Positions 36,371-45,828 of a stretch of 64,000 nucleotides of DNA are shown one piece after another. The stretch covers positions 62,001 to 126,000 of the forward strand of contig UBJO01000011.1 of the NCBI GenBank assembly GCA_900465665.1, read 5' to 3'. This DNA comes from Hyphomicrobiales bacterium. GTDB lineage: Bacteria; Pseudomonadota; Alphaproteobacteria; Rhizobiales; Rhizobiaceae. Under the pieces are notes generated by a model. The model made no database searches. It was not told the origin of the DNA and was given only the letters and a program-made list of their open reading frames with translations. Made by a program: the position numbers and the translations under genes. The first letter of the stretch is position 1, and every line of letters begins with the position of its first letter.

Positions 36371-37890
36371 GCGTCCTCCGTCTTTTTCTGCACGGCGGCG
36401 ATTGCCTGGACGATGCGCGACGTGCTGACGTTCTCACCCGTTAACTCCGCCACATGCTCGCGGTCCCGCAATACCAAAATACGTGAACTGTAGGCGATAA
36501 GCTCTTCTAATTCCGAAGAAATAACAATAAGCGACATGCCCCGTTCGCAGAGCTCCTCGATCAGCTTTATGATCTCGGCATGGGCGCCGACATCGATGCC
36601 GCGGGTCGGCTCGTCGAGGATCAGGAAATCGGGATTGGTGGCCAGCCAGCGAGCGAGGATCGCCTTCTGCTGGTTGCCGCCTGACAGCAGACGGATCGGC
36701 TTTTCGCGGTCCGTGGTGCGGATATCGAGCGCCTTGATGTACTGGTCGGCGAGCGTGTTCTGCTCGCCCCGCGACAGCGGCCGCGCCCATCCACGGCGCG
36801 CCTGCAGCGCCAGCGCGATGTTCTCGCGGATCGAGAGATCGCCGATGATGCCATCGGTCTTGCGATCCTCCGGGCAGAAGCCGAAACCGGCGCGGATCGC
36901 GGCGCGCGGGTTGGAGAGCGCCACCGGCTTGCCGTCGATCTTGGCCGTGCCGCTATCGGCATTCTCGATGCCGAAGAGAAGCTCTGCCGTTTCCGTGCGC
37001 CCGGAGCCAAGCAGCCCGGCGACGCCGACGACCTCGCCGACGCGCACGTTCAGGTCAAACGGCTTCACCTTGCCGCGTTTGCCATATCCCTCGAAGCTGT
37101 ATTTCACCGGGCCGGCGGCGACGCTGCGCTCCTTCACGGCGGCTTCTGCATGCGCCAACTCGTGGCCGAGCATCATCGAGATCAGGCCCTGGCGCGGCAG
37201 TTCGGCCTTCTCGCGTGTGCCGACCAGCTTGCCGTTGCGCAGCACCGTGATGCGGTCGCTGATGTCGTAGACTTGCTCGAGGAAGTGCGTGATGAAGACG
37301 ATGCCCAGGCCGCGTTTCTTCAGATCGCGCAGGATGCCGAAGAGCATCGCCACTTCCTGCGCGTCGAGACTTGCCGTCGGCTCGTCGAGGATCAACACCT
37401 TGCCGGAGAGATCGACGGCGCGGGCGATGGCCACGACCTGCTGGACGGCGACGGAGAAGCGATCGAGCTGCGCAGTGACGTCTATCTCCATGCCATATTG
37501 TCGCAGCAACTCGCGCGCCTGGCGGTTCATGGTGGAAACGTCGATCATGCCGAAGCGCTTCGGCTGGCGTCCGAGAAAGAGGTTTTCGGCAACGCTCAAA
37601 TTGGAGAGGAGATTGACCTCCTGATACACGGTGCCGATGCCAAGCCGTTGCGCAGCAAGGGTATCAGCCGGATCGATCTCGGCGCCATCAAGCGTGAGGC
37701 TGCCTTCGTCGCGGAGATAAGCACCGGTGATGCACTTGATCAGCGTCGATTTTCCGGCGCCGTTTTCACCCAGCAGAGCGTGCACTTCGCCCTTGCGAAG
37801 GGTGAAATCGACCTTGTCGAGAGCGACGGCTCCGGGGAAGAATTTCGATATGCCTGAGGCGGCAAGGACGTTCTCGAAATTGTGAATCAT
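36367..37890 (-). CDS. ytfR: sugar ABC transporter ATP-binding protein YtfR
   Basis: 507 residues with two ATPase domains, as in RbsA. The first carries Walker A GENGAGKST, signature FSVAVQQVVAIARA and DEPTAS; the second has a degenerate Walker A (GLLGSGRTET) and LSGGNQQKAILARWLA with DEPTRGID. The start at 37890 (MIHNFENVLAAS) is chosen; the longer frame to 37974 runs into the intergenic hairpin. Energises uptake through YtfT-YjfF. Confidence 0.93.
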   Translation of the reverse strand: MIHNFENVLAASGISKFFPGAVALDKVDFTLRKGEVHALLGENGAGKSTLIKCITGAYLRDEGSLTLDGAEIDPADTLAAQRLGIGTVYQEVNLLSNLSVAENLFLGRQPKRFGMIDVSTMNRQARELLRQYGMEIDVTAQLDRFSVAVQQVVAIARAVDLSGKVLILDEPTASLDAQEVAMLFGILRDLKKRGLGIVFITHFLEQVYDISDRITVLRNGKLVGTREKAELPRQGLISMMLGHELAHAEAAVKERSVAAGPVKYSFEGYGKRGKVKPFDLNVRVGEVVGVAGLLGSGRTETAELLFGIENADSGTAKIDGKPVALSNPRAAIRAGFGFCPEDRKTDGIIGDLSIRENIALALQARRGWARPLSRGEQNTLADQYIKALDIRTTDREKPIRLLSGGNQQKAILARWLATNPDFLILDEPTRGIDVGAHAEIIKLIEELCERGMSLIVISSELEELIAYSSRILVLRDREHVAELTGENVSTSRIVQAIAAVQKKTEDA

Positions 37891-37968
37891 CAAGTGGGCT
37901 TTTCCTGATATTGACCGACATGGCCTGATAGCAACCCGACATGATGTCTGGCAGCGTTCGCGGCAGTT

Positions 37969-37997
37969 CCGCACCGGTCCATGACGGACCGGTGCGG
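37969..37997 (-). terminator. intercistronic hairpin between ytfQ and ytfR
   Basis: Perfect 12-bp stem (CCGCACCGGTCC with GGACCGGTGCGG) around ATGAC, 13 bases after the ytfQ stop, without a U-tract. Such structures after binding-protein genes commonly stabilise the upstream message or cause partial termination, raising the binding protein above the membrane parts. Confidence 0.65.
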
Positions 37998-38010
37998 TTC
38001 ATGTGTCAGA

Positions 38011-38973
38011 TCAGTAGCCGAGGCCCTTCTTGGACTCGTAGACCTTCTTCGGATCGTCAGCCTGCGTGTAGAGCTTCGATTCAGTCTGGATCCACTTAGC
38101 CGGAGCCTTCTTATCCTTGAGGTAGGCGTCGAGCGCGTCGAATGCCGGGCCTGCCATGTTCGGCGTCAGCTCGACGGTCGCGTTGGCTTCGCCGGCTTCC
38201 ATGGCCTTGAAGATATCCGGAACCGAGTCGATCGAGACGACGAGGATGTCCTTGCCCGGCTTCAGGCCGGCTTCCTTGATCGCCTGGATACCGCCGACAG
38301 CCATGTCGTCGTTATGGGCGTAGAGAGCGCAGATGTCCTTGCCGCCGTTCTCGGCCTTCAGGAAGCTTTCCATGACTTCCTTGCCCTTGGTGCGGGTAAA
38401 GTCGCCGGTCTGGCTGCGAACGATCTTGAAGTTCGACTTGCCGGCAATTGCTTCCTCGAAGCCCTTCTTGCGGGCGATGGCCGGCGAGGAGCCGGTGGTG
38501 CCCTGGAGCTCGACGATGTTGCACTTCTTGTCGGCAACGGTCTTGACCAGCCAGTCGCCGGCAACCTTGCCTTCATGCACCTGGTCGGAGGTCACTGCCG
38601 TCAGGTAGAGATCCTCAGGCGCCTTGATCGTGCGGTCGAGCAGGATGACCGGGATGTTGGCTTCCTTCGCTTCCTTCAGAACCGCGTCCCAGCCGGTTTC
38701 GACGACAGGAGCAAGCAGGATGGCGTTGACGCCCTGGGCGATGAAGGAGCGGATCGCCTTGATCTGGTTTTCCTGCTTCTGCTGGGCGTCGGCGAACTTC
38801 AGGTCGATGCCGCGCTTCTTGGCCTCTTCCTTGGTGACGGTCGTCTCAGCAGCGCGCCAGCCCGATTCCGAGCCGATCTGCGAGAAGCCGACAACCAGTT
38901 CGGCGGCCTGTGCCGAGCCGAACATGCAGGCAGCAAAAACCGTGGCACTCATGAGTGCTGTCTTGAATTTCAT
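38011..38973 (-). CDS. ytfQ: furanose-sugar ABC transporter binding protein YtfQ
   Basis: 320 residues with a signal peptide (MSATVFAACMFGSAQA). Very close to E. coli YtfQ throughout: VGFSQIGSESGWRAAET, VVETGWDAVLKEAK, LLDRTI, RSQTGDFTRTKGKEVMESF and VELTPNMAGPAFDAL. E. coli YtfQ binds galactofuranose; rhizobial homologues may take related furanoses. The ATG at 38973 has GGAGGAAATC directly before it. First gene of the operon. Confidence 0.93.
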   Translation of the reverse strand: MKFKTALMSATVFAACMFGSAQAAELVVGFSQIGSESGWRAAETTVTKEEAKKRGIDLKFADAQQKQENQIKAIRSFIAQGVNAILLAPVVETGWDAVLKEAKEANIPVILLDRTIKAPEDLYLTAVTSDQVHEGKVAGDWLVKTVADKKCNIVELQGTTGSSPAIARKKGFEEAIAGKSNFKIVRSQTGDFTRTKGKEVMESFLKAENGGKDICALYAHNDDMAVGGIQAIKEAGLKPGKDILVVSIDSVPDIFKAMEAGEANATVELTPNMAGPAFDALDAYLKDKKAPAKWIQTESKLYTQADDPKKVYESKKGLGY

Positions 38974-39060
38974 GATTTCCTCCAAAAGCCGCCTCCCGCG
39001 GCACGCACTAGGAAAATCATATAGTATTACTTTTGTAAATGCACTTTCTGGTATGCAATG
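38974..39060 (-). promoter_or_regulatory. ytf operon promoter region
   Basis: The 87 bases before ytfQ contain an A+T-rich stretch with TACTAT and TATATG as possible -10 boxes and a short dyad AGTA-A-TACT that could be a half operator for the FadR regulator. Boxes are tentative. Confidence 0.35.
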
Positions 39061-39064
39061 CAGC

Positions 39065-39094
39065 AAAAAAGGGCGCCCGAAACGAGCGCCCTTT
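39065..39094 (-). terminator. terminator of BMP nucleoside importer operon
   Basis: Read leftward, AAAGGGCGC and GCGCCCTTT pair across nine bases, then six U residues, 26 bases after the binding-protein stop. Confidence 0.92.
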
Positions 39095-39119
39095 CGCACG
39101 TGCTAACAGTGAGAAATGC

Positions 39120-40193
39120 TCACTTCGGCAGCTTGTCGTCCACGCCTTCGACGTAGAAGTTCATGCCGAGCAGCGTGGCGTCGTCAGCCTTCTCGCCGGC
39201 CTTCAGCCACGGGGTACCGTCCTGCTTGTTGATCGGGCCGGTGAAGGGGTGAATCTCGCCCGACTTGATCTTGGCTTCGGTATCCTGCGCCATCTTCTTC
39301 ACGTCGTCAGGCATGTTGGTGTAGTCGGCCATCTTGAGGATACCGTCCTTCAGGCCGTCCCAGCTCTGCTCGGACTTCCAGGTGCCGTCGAGCAGCGCGT
39401 GAACGCGCTTGGAGTAGTAGTTACCCCAGGTGTCGACGATGGCCGTCAGCTGTGCCTTCGGGCCGGCCGCGATCATGTCGGAAGCCTGGCCGAATGCGTG
39501 GATGCCGCGCTCTTCGGCAACCTGCATCGGAGCCGTCGTGTCGGTGTGCTGAGTCAAGACGTCGACGCCCTGGTCGACCATGGCCTTGGCGGCATCGGCT
39601 TCCTTGCCCGGGTCGAACCAGGTGTTAACCCAGATGACCTTGAGCTTGAAATCAGGATCGATCGACTTCGCGCCCTGCTCGAAGGAGTTGATGCCCATGA
39701 CCACTTCCGGGATCGGGAAGGAGGCGATGTAGGCGGCGCCGTGGTTCTTCGAGGTCTTCGCGGCGATCTGGCCGAGGATGTAGCGGCCTTCGTAGAAGCG
39801 CGAGTTGTAGGTGGCCAGGTTCGGGCCGGACTTGTAGCCGGTGCCGTGCTCGAACTTCACATCCGGGAACTTGGCGGCGACCTTGACGGTGGCGTCCATG
39901 AAGCCGAACGACGTCGTGAAGATCAGCTTGCAGCCGGAGCGGGCGAGACGCTCGATGGCGCGCTCGGCATCGGGGCCTTCAGGAACGTTTTCGAGATAAG
40001 GCGTGTCGATCTTCTCGCCGAACTCCTTCTGGATCTGCTGGCGGCCGAGGTCGTGCGCCTGCGAGTAGCCGCCGTCGGTATGCGAGCCGACGTAGACGAA
40101 GCAGACCTTGGTCTTGTCGGCGGCCTGTGCGGAGGAGCCGACGCTCAGAATGGCAGCTGCCGAAGCGGCAAATGCGAATGCTAGTCTTTTCAT
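39120..40193 (-). CDS. BMP family ABC transporter substrate-binding protein
   Basis: 357 residues with signal peptide (AASAAAILSVGSSAQA) and no lipobox, so a soluble periplasmic protein rather than the lipoprotein form. The BMP/PnrA fold is seen in YVGSHTDGGYSQAHDLGR, IFTTSFGFMDATVKVAAKFP and GRYILGQIAAKTSK. The family binds nucleosides, mainly purines. Last gene of the importer, 45 bases after the second permease and before a strong terminator. Confidence 0.9.
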   Translation of the reverse strand: MKRLAFAFAASAAAILSVGSSAQAADKTKVCFVYVGSHTDGGYSQAHDLGRQQIQKEFGEKIDTPYLENVPEGPDAERAIERLARSGCKLIFTTSFGFMDATVKVAAKFPDVKFEHGTGYKSGPNLATYNSRFYEGRYILGQIAAKTSKNHGAAYIASFPIPEVVMGINSFEQGAKSIDPDFKLKVIWVNTWFDPGKEADAAKAMVDQGVDVLTQHTDTTAPMQVAEERGIHAFGQASDMIAAGPKAQLTAIVDTWGNYYSKRVHALLDGTWKSEQSWDGLKDGILKMADYTNMPDDVKKMAQDTEAKIKSGEIHPFTGPINKQDGTPWLKAGEKADDATLLGMNFYVEGVDDKLPK

Positions 40194-40238
40194 GATAACC
40201 CCTGTGGTTTGGAATTTCTGAGTTCGTTTGTTCTTGTT

Positions 40239-41159
40239 CTATCGTTCCGGGACGAATGGTTTTCCCAGGGACGCCGGCGTGTTGATCAGCGTCGTGCGCC
40301 GATTATGAGAAATGATGACGAGAACCACAATAGTCGCCGCATAGGGCAACATCGACAGGAACTGCGCCGGAATGCCGATGCCGAAAGCCTGTGCATGCAG
40401 CTGCAGGATCGTGACGGCACCGAACAGATAACCGCCGGCGAAGACGCGCCACGGACGCCACGATGCGAAGACCACCAGCGCCAGCGTGATCCAGCCGCGA
40501 CCTGATGACATGTTCTCCACCCATTGCGGCGTATAGACGAGCGACAACTGCGCACCGGCAAGCCCGGCGCAGGCGCCGCCGAACATTACGGCGAGATAGC
40601 GGGTGCGGATGACGCTGATGCCGAGCGCATGCGCCGAGCCGTGGCTGTCGCCGATGGCGCGCAGCTTCAGGCCGGCACGGCTGCGGAAGAGGAACCAGCT
40701 GACGCCGAAGAGCAGCGCCAACGACAGGTAGAAGGTCAGGTCCTGCTTGAACAGCACCGAGCCGACGAAGGGAAGGTCGGAGAGATAGGGCACGACGATC
40801 GGCGCGAGCCGCACGCCGGGCACGCTGACATAGCCCTCGCCGAGCATGCCCGACAGGCCGAGGCCGAGAATGGTGAGCGCGAGACCCGTCGCCACCTGGT
40901 TCGCAACGAGCGTCAGCGTGAGGAAGGCGAAGAGCAGCGAGAAGATGGCGCCCATGGCGATGCCGGCGATGAGCCCGATATAGGGCGAGCCCGACATCTG
41001 CGCACCGGCAAACGCCGCCACGGCGCCCATGATCATCATTCCCTCGACGCCGAGGTTCAGCACGCCGGAGCGTTCGGTCACCAGTTCGCCGAGTGCTGCG
41101 ATGACGAGCGGTGTCGAAGCGGTGATGACTGTCAGCAGGATCGCTTCAAAGATGCTCAT
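40239..41159 (-). CDS. BMP-type ABC importer, permease 2
   Basis: 306 residues, eight or nine membrane helices, of the branched RbsC/NupC type that pairs with BMP binding proteins (TERSGVLNLGVEGMMIMGAVAAF, ALGISVIRTRYLAVMFGGACAGLAG, each in part). The start overlaps the stop of permease 1 by ATGA. Predicted purine nucleoside channel subunit. Confidence 0.88.
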   Translation of the reverse strand: MSIFEAILLTVITASTPLVIAALGELVTERSGVLNLGVEGMMIMGAVAAFAGAQMSGSPYIGLIAGIAMGAIFSLLFAFLTLTLVANQVATGLALTILGLGLSGMLGEGYVSVPGVRLAPIVVPYLSDLPFVGSVLFKQDLTFYLSLALLFGVSWFLFRSRAGLKLRAIGDSHGSAHALGISVIRTRYLAVMFGGACAGLAGAQLSLVYTPQWVENMSSGRGWITLALVVFASWRPWRVFAGGYLFGAVTILQLHAQAFGIGIPAQFLSMLPYAATIVVLVIISHNRRTTLINTPASLGKPFVPER

Positions 41160-42241
41160 GCGACGCCTCCCCGGACACGCGACCAGACGATGCGGATCTT
41201 GTAGGCGATCAGCGTGTCGCAGGACAGGACGAAGAACAACAGCAGCCCCTGGAAAACGCGGGTAACCTTGTCGGAGACGCCGATCGACAGCTGCGCCGCC
41301 TCACCGCCGAGATAGGTCAGCGCCAGCACCAGGCCGGAGGCGATGATGCCGAGCGGGTTGAGGCGTCCGAGGAAGGCGACGATGATCGCGGTAAAGCCGT
41401 AGCCGGGCGAGATCGCCGGCTGCAGGTGGCCGATCGAGCCCGAGACTTCCGAGATGCCGGCGAGACCGGCCAGCGCGCCGGAGAACAGGAAGCTGAACCA
41501 GATCATCTTCTTCGACGAGAAACCGGCAAAGCGCCCTGCCCGTTCCGACTGACCGAGCACGACAATCTCGAAGCCCTTCAGCGTGTATTTCAGCATGAAC
41601 CAGACGAGGATCGCAGCGATGATGGCGAAAATGAAGGCCCAGTGAGCACGGCCGGATTCCTCCCAGATCGCCGGCAGCACCGCTTCGGGCGGAAAGGAGA
41701 CGCTTTCGGGGAAGTTGAAGCCGGCGGGATTGCGCCAGGCGCCGCGGATCAGCCAGTCGAGAAAGAGCTGCGCGATATAGACCAGCATCAGACTGGTCAG
41801 GATTTCGTTGGTGTTGAAATGCGCCTTGAGCAGTGCCGGGATGCCGGCGAACAGCGCTCCGCCGAGAGCACCCATAATCAGCATCAGCGGCAACACCAGG
41901 GGTGAATGCCATTCGGTGAACAGGATGGGCAGAATCGAGCCGGTGATCGCGCCCATGGTGAACTGGCCCTCGGCGCCGATGTTCCAGTTGTTCGAGCGAT
42001 AACAGACGGCGAGGCCGACGGCGATCATGATCAAAGGTGCCGCCTTGATCGCCAGCTCGTGCAGCGACCAGACTTCGAGCAGCGGCTCCAGGAAGAAGGC
42101 ATCGAGCGCCTCGATCGGGTCCTTACCCAGGATCTCGAACATGATCGCGCCGGCAACCAGCGTCAAAATCAGCGCCAGCAGCGGCGAGACGAGACCGTAG
42201 AGCTTCGACGCCTGCGGGCGCTTTTCGAGTTCAATGCGCAT
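41156..42241 (-). CDS. BMP-type ABC importer, permease 1
   Basis: About 361 residues with ten predicted helices and motifs YRSNNWNIGAEGQFTMGAITG and KPxxT-like GFSSKKMIWFSFLFSGALAGLAG (in part). The ATG at 42241 (MRIELEKRPQ) is the likely start and overlaps the ATPase gene by 11 bases. Together with permease 2 it forms the membrane path. Confidence 0.88.
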   Translation of the reverse strand: MRIELEKRPQASKLYGLVSPLLALILTLVAGAIMFEILGKDPIEALDAFFLEPLLEVWSLHELAIKAAPLIMIAVGLAVCYRSNNWNIGAEGQFTMGAITGSILPILFTEWHSPLVLPLMLIMGALGGALFAGIPALLKAHFNTNEILTSLMLVYIAQLFLDWLIRGAWRNPAGFNFPESVSFPPEAVLPAIWEESGRAHWAFIFAIIAAILVWFMLKYTLKGFEIVVLGQSERAGRFAGFSSKKMIWFSFLFSGALAGLAGISEVSGSIGHLQPAISPGYGFTAIIVAFLGRLNPLGIIASGLVLALTYLGGEAAQLSIGVSDKVTRVFQGLLLFFVLSCDTLIAYKIRIVWSRVRGGVA

Positions 42242-43823
42242 GCGTGGTCTCCGGCGCGGTCTTGCTTTCATGCAGGCCGCCCATCAGCAGGCCGATCTTC
42301 TCGCGCGTCAGTTCGCCCGCAGGGAATGGCGACGACAGGCGTCCCTCGGAAATGACGGCGATCTCGGTTGCGACCTCGAAGATTTCGTCCAGATCCTGGC
42401 TAATGACGACAACTGCCGAACCATTGCGCGCGAGATCGACGAGGGCCTGGCGGATGCGGCTTGCAGCGCCCGCGTCCACGCCCCAGGTCGGCTGGTTGAC
42501 CACGAGGACAGCCGGCTGCCGGTCGAGCTCGCGGCCGACGATGAATTTCTGCAGGTTGCCGCCCGAGAGCGAGCCGGCTGCCGGATCCTCGCCGCTCTTG
42601 CGAACATCCATTTCCTCGGAGATGCGCTTCGTGGCATTCTTGACGGCGCTACGGCGGATGATCTTGAGGAAACCGCCCGACAGAAACGCCTTGCGGTCGG
42701 ATTTGCTGCGGGCGAGCACGAGGTTGTCGGAGAGCTTCATCGCGGAGACGGCGGCGTGGCCGTGGCGTTCCTCGGGCACGAAACCGGCGCCGAGCAGGCG
42801 GCGGGCGGTGATCCCTTGGGTGCCGACCGGCTTGTTGCGGATGACGACGGATTCGGGCGTCGAAACAGGATATTCGCCCGAGAGCGCATCGAACAACTCG
42901 CCCTGCCCGTTTCCGGCAACGCCTGCGATCGCCAGGATTTGCCCGGAACAGACCGTCATCGAAACGTCCTTCAGCGGCATGGCGAAGGGCGTGCGCGGGG
43001 CGACGGAGAGGCCTGAGACGGCAAGCTGGACCGGACCCTTGGCGCCGCGATCGGGGTGCGTGACGGATGCTACGTCGTTTCCGACCATCATGCGCGCAAG
43101 CGAGGCCGGTGTTTCGTCCGCCGGTACGCAGGCGCCGGTGACCTTGCCGTGACGCAGCACGGTGGCGCGGTCGCAGATGCGCTGCACCTCCTCTAGCCTG
43201 TGGCTGATGTAAAGCACCGAGCGGCCCTCGGCCTTCAGCTTGAACAGCGTCTCGAACAGCTTGTCTGCTTCCTGCGGCGTCAGCACCGAGGTCGGCTCGT
43301 CGAGAATGATCAGCTTCGGGTTTTGCAACAGCGCGCGGACGATCTCGATGCGCTGGCGCTCGCCGACGGACAGATCGGCCACATGGGCGTGTGGGTCGAG
43401 CGGCAGGCCATAGGCCTGCGACAGCGCCCTCGCCTCCTCGGCGATCTTGCCGATCGGGATGCTGTCATCGAGCGAGAGCGCAATGTTTTCGGCAACGGTG
43501 AGAGCTTCGAACAGCGAGAAATGCTGGAACACCATGCCGATGCCGAGCTTGCGGGCGGCTCCGGGCGAGCCGATCGCAACCGGACGGCCTTCCCACACGA
43601 TCTCGCCCTCGCTCGGTTCCAGGACGCCGAACAGCATCTTCACCAGCGTGGATTTTCCCGCGCCGTTTTCGCCGAGCAGTGCATGGATTTCGCCGGGAGC
43701 GATATCGAGGTCTATGTGGTTACAGGCAGCAAAGCTGCCGAAGAGCTTTGTCAGCTTCTGGACCGACAATAACGCGCCTGATGCCGGCACAGTCGATGAC
43801 GACACTTTCCCCTCATTTCCCAC
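42231..43823 (-). CDS. BMP-type ABC importer, double ATPase
   Basis: 530 residues with two ABC domains: first with GENGAGKST, LSVGERQRIEIVRALLQ and DEPTSVLTPQE; second with degenerate Walker A (AGNGQGELFDAL) and LSGGNLQKFIVGRELD. Such half-active tandem ATPases drive BMP nucleoside importers. The frame opens with GTG at 43823, but several later GTG codons are possible starts. It follows the quinone oxidoreductase gene by 21 bases. Confidence 0.9.
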   Translation of the reverse strand: MGNEGKVSSSTVPASGALLSVQKLTKLFGSFAACNHIDLDIAPGEIHALLGENGAGKSTLVKMLFGVLEPSEGEIVWEGRPVAIGSPGAARKLGIGMVFQHFSLFEALTVAENIALSLDDSIPIGKIAEEARALSQAYGLPLDPHAHVADLSVGERQRIEIVRALLQNPKLIILDEPTSVLTPQEADKLFETLFKLKAEGRSVLYISHRLEEVQRICDRATVLRHGKVTGACVPADETPASLARMMVGNDVASVTHPDRGAKGPVQLAVSGLSVAPRTPFAMPLKDVSMTVCSGQILAIAGVAGNGQGELFDALSGEYPVSTPESVVIRNKPVGTQGITARRLLGAGFVPEERHGHAAVSAMKLSDNLVLARSKSDRKAFLSGGFLKIIRRSAVKNATKRISEEMDVRKSGEDPAAGSLSGGNLQKFIVGRELDRQPAVLVVNQPTWGVDAGAASRIRQALVDLARNGSAVVVISQDLDEIFEVATEIAVISEGRLSSPFPAGELTREKIGLLMGGLHESKTAPETTHAH

Positions 43824-43844
43824 TGCCGACCTGCCCCTTCAGGA

Positions 43845-44828
43845 TCATTCTGGGATCAGCAGCGTCGTTCCGGTCGTTTTTCTAGCTTCCAGTTCCGTGT
43901 GGGCTCGCCCAACCTCGCGCAACGGATAGGTCTGATTGACATTGATACGCACTTTGTTGCTCAAAACAACATCAAATAATGCGTTTGCACAATCAGTTAG
44001 CTCATCACGGGTGGCGATATAGGTGAAAAGCGTCGGACGGGTCGCAAAGAGCGAGCCCTTCTGCGCCAGCAACGCCAGGGTGAAATCCTCAATCGGCCCG
44101 GATGACTGGCCGAAGGATACGAACATGCCGAGACGCTTCAGGCAGTCGAGCGATTGCGGGAAGGTATCGCGGCCGATGGAATCGTAGACCACGTCGACGC
44201 CCTTGCCGCCCGTGATCTCCGAGACGCGCGCGACGAAATCCTCAGTGTTGTAGTTGATGACGTGGTCGTAGCCATGCCCGCGTGCCAGCTCGGCCTTGGC
44301 GTCCGAGCCGACCGTTCCGATGACGGTCGCGCCAAGCGCCTTGGCCCACTGGCCGGCGATCAGGCCGACACCGCCGGCGGCGGCGTGGAAGAGCAGCGTG
44401 GTGTCAGGGCCGACCTTGAAGGTGCGGTTCAAAAGATACTGCGCCGTCATGCCCTTCAGCATCATCGCCGCGGCTGTATCGAGCCCTATGCCATCGGGCA
44501 CGGTGACCAGATGCCTGGTCTCGATGTTGCGCTCGATGCTGTAGGCGCCATCGGACCCGGCATAGGCGACGCGGTCGCCGACCTTGAAATCCGAAACGCC
44601 GGGGCCGACCGCCGTCACGGTTCCCGCTGCTTCCTTGCCCGGAACGAAAGGCATATGCGGCGCCTTGTAGAGGCCGGTGCGGAAATAGACGTCGATGAAA
44701 TTCAGGCCGATCGCGGCGTGCCTTATCTGCACTTCGCCGGCGCCGGGCGGCGGCAGGTCGATATCGACATAATCGAGAACCTCGGGACCGCCGGTCCCGT
44801 TCAGCACGACAGCCTGCGTCTTCGTCAT
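43845..44828 (-). CDS. NADPH:quinone oxidoreductase (QOR), MDR family
   Basis: 327 residues, zinc-free medium-chain reductase: IGLNFIDVYFRTGLY, the nucleotide fold AAAGGVGLIAGQWAKALGA and the C-terminal HTELEARKTTGTTLL typical of Qor. It reduces quinones or enone lipids with NADPH in the cytosol. The ribosome site AGGAG is good. It lies 24 bases after pcs and 21 before the nucleoside importer, so it is probably part of one long transcript. Confidence 0.9.
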   Translation of the reverse strand: MTKTQAVVLNGTGGPEVLDYVDIDLPPPGAGEVQIRHAAIGLNFIDVYFRTGLYKAPHMPFVPGKEAAGTVTAVGPGVSDFKVGDRVAYAGSDGAYSIERNIETRHLVTVPDGIGLDTAAAMMLKGMTAQYLLNRTFKVGPDTTLLFHAAAGGVGLIAGQWAKALGATVIGTVGSDAKAELARGHGYDHVINYNTEDFVARVSEITGGKGVDVVYDSIGRDTFPQSLDCLKRLGMFVSFGQSSGPIEDFTLALLAQKGSLFATRPTLFTYIATRDELTDCANALFDVVLSNKVRINVNQTYPLREVGRAHTELEARKTTGTTLLIPE

Positions 44829-44852
44829 TCCAACTCTCCTATGCCAATTCTC

Positions 44853-45581
44853 CTATAGACGACGTCCCAGCGCCGGAAGGAACTGCAGGACGGCGCCGAT
44901 GCAATACAGATAGACACCGCTCAGAACGAAAAGAACGAGCGCCCATTGCGGCACGACGAAATGCATCAGCAGCGCATAGATGCCGAGCGCCGACCACAGG
45001 AAGAAGATGCCGAGATTGAGCGGACGCAGGCGCTGGACGCGCACCGGATGCAGGAAGTTGATCGGCAGGAAGGTCAGGATCACCGAGACGGTGACGACGA
45101 CGAGCGCCGTCGTGGCGCTTGCATCCATGACGAACAGCGTGAAGACGATCATGTTCCAGACAACGGGGAAGCCGGAGAAGAAATACTCCTCCGTCTTCAT
45201 GCCCATGTCCGCATAATAGATGGCGCTCGACACGACGATCATGCCGGCGGCCACGAAGGACCATGGCTCGCCGATCATGCCGCTCTGGTAGAGCGCAAAG
45301 GCCGGCAGCAGGACGTAGGTGACGTAATCGATGATGTTGTCGAGCGTATCGCCCGACCAGTTCGGCAAAACTTCCTTGACCTTGACCTTGCGCGCGATCG
45401 GCCCATCGATACCATCGACCAGAAGCGCCAGCCCCAGCCACCAGAACATGTCGACAAAACGATGTTCGGCGGCGGCGACGACGCCGAGGAAAGCGAGGAA
45501 GGAACCGGAGGCCGTCAAAATATGGACGGAAAATGCGCGCATTTCCGCGTAGGGTACGCGCTTGTAATTGAAAATCTTCAT
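44853..45581 (-). CDS. pcs: phosphatidylcholine synthase
   Basis: Condenses CDP-diacylglycerol with choline in one step to give phosphatidylcholine, a pathway first found in Sinorhizobium and needed for full symbiotic or host interaction in several rhizobia. About 242 residues, eight membrane helices, with the CDP-alcohol phosphotransferase motif DGIDGPIARK and then SGDTLDNIID. Near-identical wording to known rhizobial Pcs. The ATG at 45581 (MKIFNYKRVPYAE) is the start. Divergent from fpr. Confidence 0.96.
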   Translation of the reverse strand: MKIFNYKRVPYAEMRAFSVHILTASGSFLAFLGVVAAAEHRFVDMFWWLGLALLVDGIDGPIARKVKVKEVLPNWSGDTLDNIIDYVTYVLLPAFALYQSGMIGEPWSFVAAGMIVVSSAIYYADMGMKTEEYFFSGFPVVWNMIVFTLFVMDASATTALVVVTVSVILTFLPINFLHPVRVQRLRPLNLGIFFLWSALGIYALLMHFVVPQWALVLFVLSGVYLYCIGAVLQFLPALGRRL

Positions 45582-45828
45582 GTTTCCCCGAGTTGCCATA
45601 AGCAATCCGCACCCCCGAGGCGCGATTTCGGCCTAATATGCATCCTTTGTCAGGCTTCGCCAGAGCAAAAGCGAATGATGCACATCGGGTTTCCCAAACC
45701 TGACGATAACATGCATATTTCATGCAACTCGCCACAGAGGGAATGGAATACCTTTAATCCGCCGCCTATTTGTAATATCTCGCTCGCATCGAATTGATGA
45801 TCGACGAACTACGGGATCCGATACCGCA
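45582..45828. promoter_or_regulatory. divergent pcs/fpr promoter region
   Basis: 247 bases without a gene. Contains a 15-bp inverted repeat TGCAT-ATTTC-ATGCA (45712-45726) and further TGCA words nearby, possible regulator sites. Promoter boxes could not be assigned with confidence. Confidence 0.4.
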
